From Clostridia bacterium (lineage in GTDB: Bacteria; Bacillota; Clostridia; Christensenellales; Aristaeellaceae), in NCBI GenBank assembly GCA_017395685.1, contig JAFQOD010000029.1, positions 1-44,747 on the forward strand: DNA of 44,747 nucleotides, read 5' to 3'. The stretch's first letter is position 1; each line of letters starts with the position of its first letter. The position numbers and the translations under genes were made by a program. The notes beneath the pieces are model-generated. The model had not been told where the DNA came from. It searched no databases and worked only from the letters and a program-made list of their open reading frames with translations. Below, piece by piece: positions 42,632-44,747 of this stretch.

Positions 42632-42645
42632 TTCTTAAACGCAAC

Positions 42646-42681
42646 GGCTCCCCGAGGTTTTCGCTTCGGGGAGCCTTTTAT
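42646..42681. terminator. Bidirectional terminator between DUF2442 and XRE genes
   Basis: GGCTCCCCGA pairs with TCGGGGAGCC (42646-42675), with TTTTATTTT on the plus side. Confidence 0.8.
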
Positions 42682-42694
42682 TTTGCTGATATAT

Positions 42695-42940
42695 TTACTG
42701 TATCTCCTGCTCCAAATCATCAAACACCTTTGCGGAAAAGAACTCGCCCATCGTCATTTCCAGACCGTCACAGAGCTTCTTGACTAAATTAACCGAAACC
42801 TCCTTGCGGCGGGGATCCAGCATAGAATAAACGGAAGAGGGCGTCACCCCGGCACGGTTAGCCAGTTCGTTGGTTTTGATATTTTTCTCTTTCATAATTT
42901 CCTGAAAGCGAGTGACCACCGCTTCTTTGACTGTCATCAT
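42695..42940 (-). CDS. XRE-family helix-turn-helix regulator
   Basis: An 81-residue single-domain regulator. The helix-turn-helix IKTNELANRAGVTPSSVYSM with LDPRRKEVSVNLVKKLCDGL is typical of Cro/C1 proteins, followed by a short acidic tail. AGGTGAT precedes the ATG. It is divergent from the large secreted repeat protein, and the region between them holds an 18-base perfect palindrome plus a related site, so autoregulation and control of that gene are likely. Confidence 0.88.
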   Translation of the reverse strand: MMTVKEAVVTRFQEIMKEKNIKTNELANRAGVTPSSVYSMLDPRRKEVSVNLVKKLCDGLEMTMGEFFSAKVFDDLEQEIQ

Positions 42941-42985
42941 TTCTTATCACCTCAAAAAGATGATAAAGATAACAACGCAAATGCG

Positions 42986-43048
42986 TATTCGCACTTGCGT
43001 ATTTTTTAGAAAAGAGTTATAATTTAGGAAAATACGCACGTGCGTATT
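42986..43048 (+). promoter_or_regulatory. Promoter flanked by paired palindromic operators
   Basis: TTGCGT (42995-43000), 17-base spacer, TATAAT (43018-43023). Site 1 TATTCGCACTTGCGTATT (42986-43003) covers the -35 box and matches site 2 AATACGCACGTGCGTATT (43031-43048), a perfect palindrome, at 15 of 18 positions. The centres are 45 bases apart. A further half-repeat ACGCAAATGCGT starts at 42975. Confidence 0.7.
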
Positions 43049-43208
43049 TTGCGTTTTGATACATTAATCAGTATCAAACGTAGTATATGGTTTTAGGATT
43101 TGGATATCATAGGAATCTTTGCGTGTTGGTTTTGAGGGTTTCCAAACATCAACAGCAAAATGAAATGAATGTGCAGTGCAAATCAATAGAACGAGGAAGT
43201 GGAATTTG

Positions 43209-44747
43209 ATGAAAAAGTTGGTTGTTTTCTTGTTTGCGATTCTTCTCGTCAGCATATGCCATACTGCCCTGGCAAAAACAGTGTATCCTGGAGATACATT
43301 GACGATGAGCATCTCCATCACTGCAACGGATGGAGGCGAAACTGCACGTGTCAGTTTGAATACCAATGGTGCACCTGTTACATTCGTCGGCGCAACAGCA
43401 AGCAGCAGTGGCGGAAATACTGTGGCTCAACCGCAGAGTTTTTCAGGTCGCTTCAGTATTATGAATATGAATGGGGTGGCCACCGGTCCCGTAGGAACGG
43501 TTACATTTCGTGTGAACAGCAATGCCCTGCCAGGGACATATTCTGTTTCTGCGTCTGGCTCAATGGCAGCCACTGGGGTATCCGGCAGCATCACCTTTAC
43601 CGTTGTCATTCCGTCTTGCAAAACGCACAACTGGGATGGAGGAAAAGTGACAACGCAGGGAAGCTGTACCGTCGATGGCGTAAAGATATATACCTGTTCC
43701 GCCTGTGGAGAAACCAAGACGGAAACAATCACTGCTCCTGGGCATCAAGCCGACGCCGGAACTATTGTTTCTTCAGCTACCTGTACAACATCTGGTGAAA
43801 AAGTATATAAGTGCACCGTTTGCCAGACGGAATTGAGGAAAGAATCCATCGCTGCCTTGGGGCATAACGAGGATGCAGGACAGCTGATTACCAATGTGAG
43901 CTGTACGATAGACGGTGTTCGCATGTTCAAATGTACCCGCTGCCAGAATGAAGTACGTCGGGAAACGATCACCGCTCCCGGGCATCAATCTGATGCAGGT
44001 ACTGTCACTACGGCCGCCACCTGTACCGCGGCCGGTGAAAAAGTATATAAATGCACAGTCTGCCAAACGGAAATAAAAAAAGACCCCATTTCTGCTCTGG
44101 GTCATAACGAGGGTGAAGGCGAAACCGTAACCAACGCCACCTGTACGAGCGACGGGGAAAAGGTTTATAAGTGTACTCGTTGCCAAGACGAAGTACGTCG
44201 GGAAACAATTACCGCTCCTGGTCATCAATCTGATGAAGGTACAGTCACTACGCCGGCCACCTGTATCACTGCAGGTGAAAAAGTATTCAAATGTACAGTT
44301 TGCCAAGTCCAACTCAATACAGAAATTCTGCCCGCTTTGGGACATGTAGAAGACGGCGGCACTGTCGTTACAAATCCCACCTGTACAGCCGATGGTGAAA
44401 AGGTGATTTCCTGCACTCGTTGCCAGAGTGAAGTGCGCCGCGAAAAAATCGATGCGCTGGGCCATTCCTCTGACGCCGGTACGGTAACCCGTGCGGCTAC
44501 TTGTACCGCTACTGGTGAAAAAGTATTCAAATGCACCATTTGCAATGAAGAACTTGAAAAAGAAACCTTGCCTGCGCTGGGACATTCAGAAAACAGCGGC
44601 ACTATCGTTACTAACCCCACTTGTACCACAGACGGCGAAAAGGTGATTTCCTGCACTCGTTGCCAGAGTGAAGTGCGCCGCGAGAAAATCGCCGCATTGG
44701 GCCATTCCTCTGACGCCGGTACGGTAACCAGCGCCGCCACCTGTACT
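43209..44747 (+). CDS. Secreted protein with tandem Cys/His repeats (partial, runs off the window)
   Basis: At least 513 residues, still open at the end. The leader MKKLVVFLFAILLVSICHTA ends in ALA before KTVYPGDTL. Residues about 25-140 are a beta-sandwich like cohesin or Ig-like folds. From about 140 on, eight or more repeats of about 40 residues occur, each with ATCT, a CxxC (CTVCQ or CTRCQ) and a closing LGH or PGH: three Cys and one His per unit. They alternate in two subtypes, giving an 80-residue (240-bp) super-repeat; copies at 44398 and 44638 are nearly identical. Function is unknown; surface attachment or metal binding is possible. It is driven by the palindrome-flanked promoter. 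Confidence 0.8.
   Translation, partial: MKKLVVFLFAILLVSICHTALAKTVYPGDTLTMSISITATDGGETARVSLNTNGAPVTFVGATASSSGGNTVAQPQSFSGRFSIMNMNGVATGPVGTVTFRVNSNALPGTYSVSASGSMAATGVSGSITFTVVIPSCKTHNWDGGKVTTQGSCTVDGVKIYTCSACGETKTETITAPGHQADAGTIVSSATCTTSGEKVYKCTVCQTELRKESIAALGHNEDAGQLITNVSCTIDGVRMFKCTRCQNEVRRETITAPGHQSDAGTVTTAATCTAAGEKVYKCTVCQTEIKKDPISALGHNEGEGETVTNATCTSDGEKVYKCTRCQDEVRRETITAPGHQSDEGTVTTPATCITAGEKVFKCTVCQVQLNTEILPALGHVEDGGTVVTNPTCTADGEKVISCTRCQSEVRREKIDALGHSSDAGTVTRAATCTATGEKVFKCTICNEELEKETLPALGHSENSGTIVTNPTCTTDGEKVISCTRCQSEVRREKIAALGHSSDAGTVTSAATCT

Noticed and set aside
42961-43060. Palindromic clusters considered as an origin or attachment site
   Set aside because: Their placement over a promoter next to an XRE gene is better explained as operators; no replication gene or DnaA boxes were seen.
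43620-44747. Regular repeats considered as a CRISPR array
   Set aside because: The units are in-frame protein repeats of about 120 bp without unique spacers; no cas genes are present.

Overview
The window looks like chromosomal DNA of a glycan-degrading Bacillota (Clostridia-like), probably from gut or rumen. The basis is strong AGGAGG ribosome-binding sites, consensus TTGACA/TATAAT promoters, a 23S-5S rRNA end, CUT1 sugar transporters with no local ATPase, and many intracellular glycoside hydrolases. The three sugar-binding proteins have signal-peptidase-I style leaders with no lipobox, which is unusual for a monoderm. The lineage is inferred from style, not from a search.

Layout. 1-330: 3' end of 23S rRNA, 5S rRNA and a terminator. 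378-1755: a decayed gene (two homopolymer frameshifts, one in-frame stop). 1867-3327: a Nudix hydrolase and an unknown alpha-helical protein. 3375-16185, all on the minus strand: a plant-glycan region. A CUT2 ABC transporter (binding protein, ATPase, permease) is followed by two Gfo/Idh/MocA oxidoreductases; then come GH74 plus GH31 from their own promoter, and GH43 plus a HAD hydrolase from another. Together they suggest intracellular breakdown of xyloglucan oligosaccharides. 16383-19833: a three-domain membrane acyltransferase fusion (VTT/DedA, PlsC, zinc ribbon) and a YfcC/DcuC-type carrier.

19911-29256 is an accessory island: a sigma-like gene pair, a maltodextrin operon (binding protein, two permeases, GH13, LacI), an integrase tail, two direct copies of a tRNA 3' end, a truncated IS3 transposase and a collapsed IS30 element with both terminal repeats. 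Similar IS-end-like sequences lie at 19911 and 28167.

29280-41721 is the most interesting part. A cytoplasmic GH172 (DUF2961) enzyme, a secreted GH183 (DUF4185) enzyme, a secreted beta-helix protein, a CUT1 importer, a LacI regulator and a three-gene catabolic operon (iron alcohol dehydrogenase, DeoC-like aldolase, D-lyxose-isomerase-like cupin) lie together. Four of the promoters carry the same ACGTTTCGT element just after the -10 box. GH172 and GH183 are the families known for exo- and endo-cleavage of D-arabinan, so this reads as a Gram-positive D-arabinan (or related D-furanoside) utilisation locus. Secreted endo-enzyme, import, intracellular exo-cleavage, then isomerase/aldolase/reductase catabolism would all answer to one LacI repressor.

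41769-44747: a decayed fragment, a DUF2442 gene, an XRE regulator and, behind a palindrome-flanked promoter, a secreted protein with tandem Cys/His repeats that runs off the end of the window.
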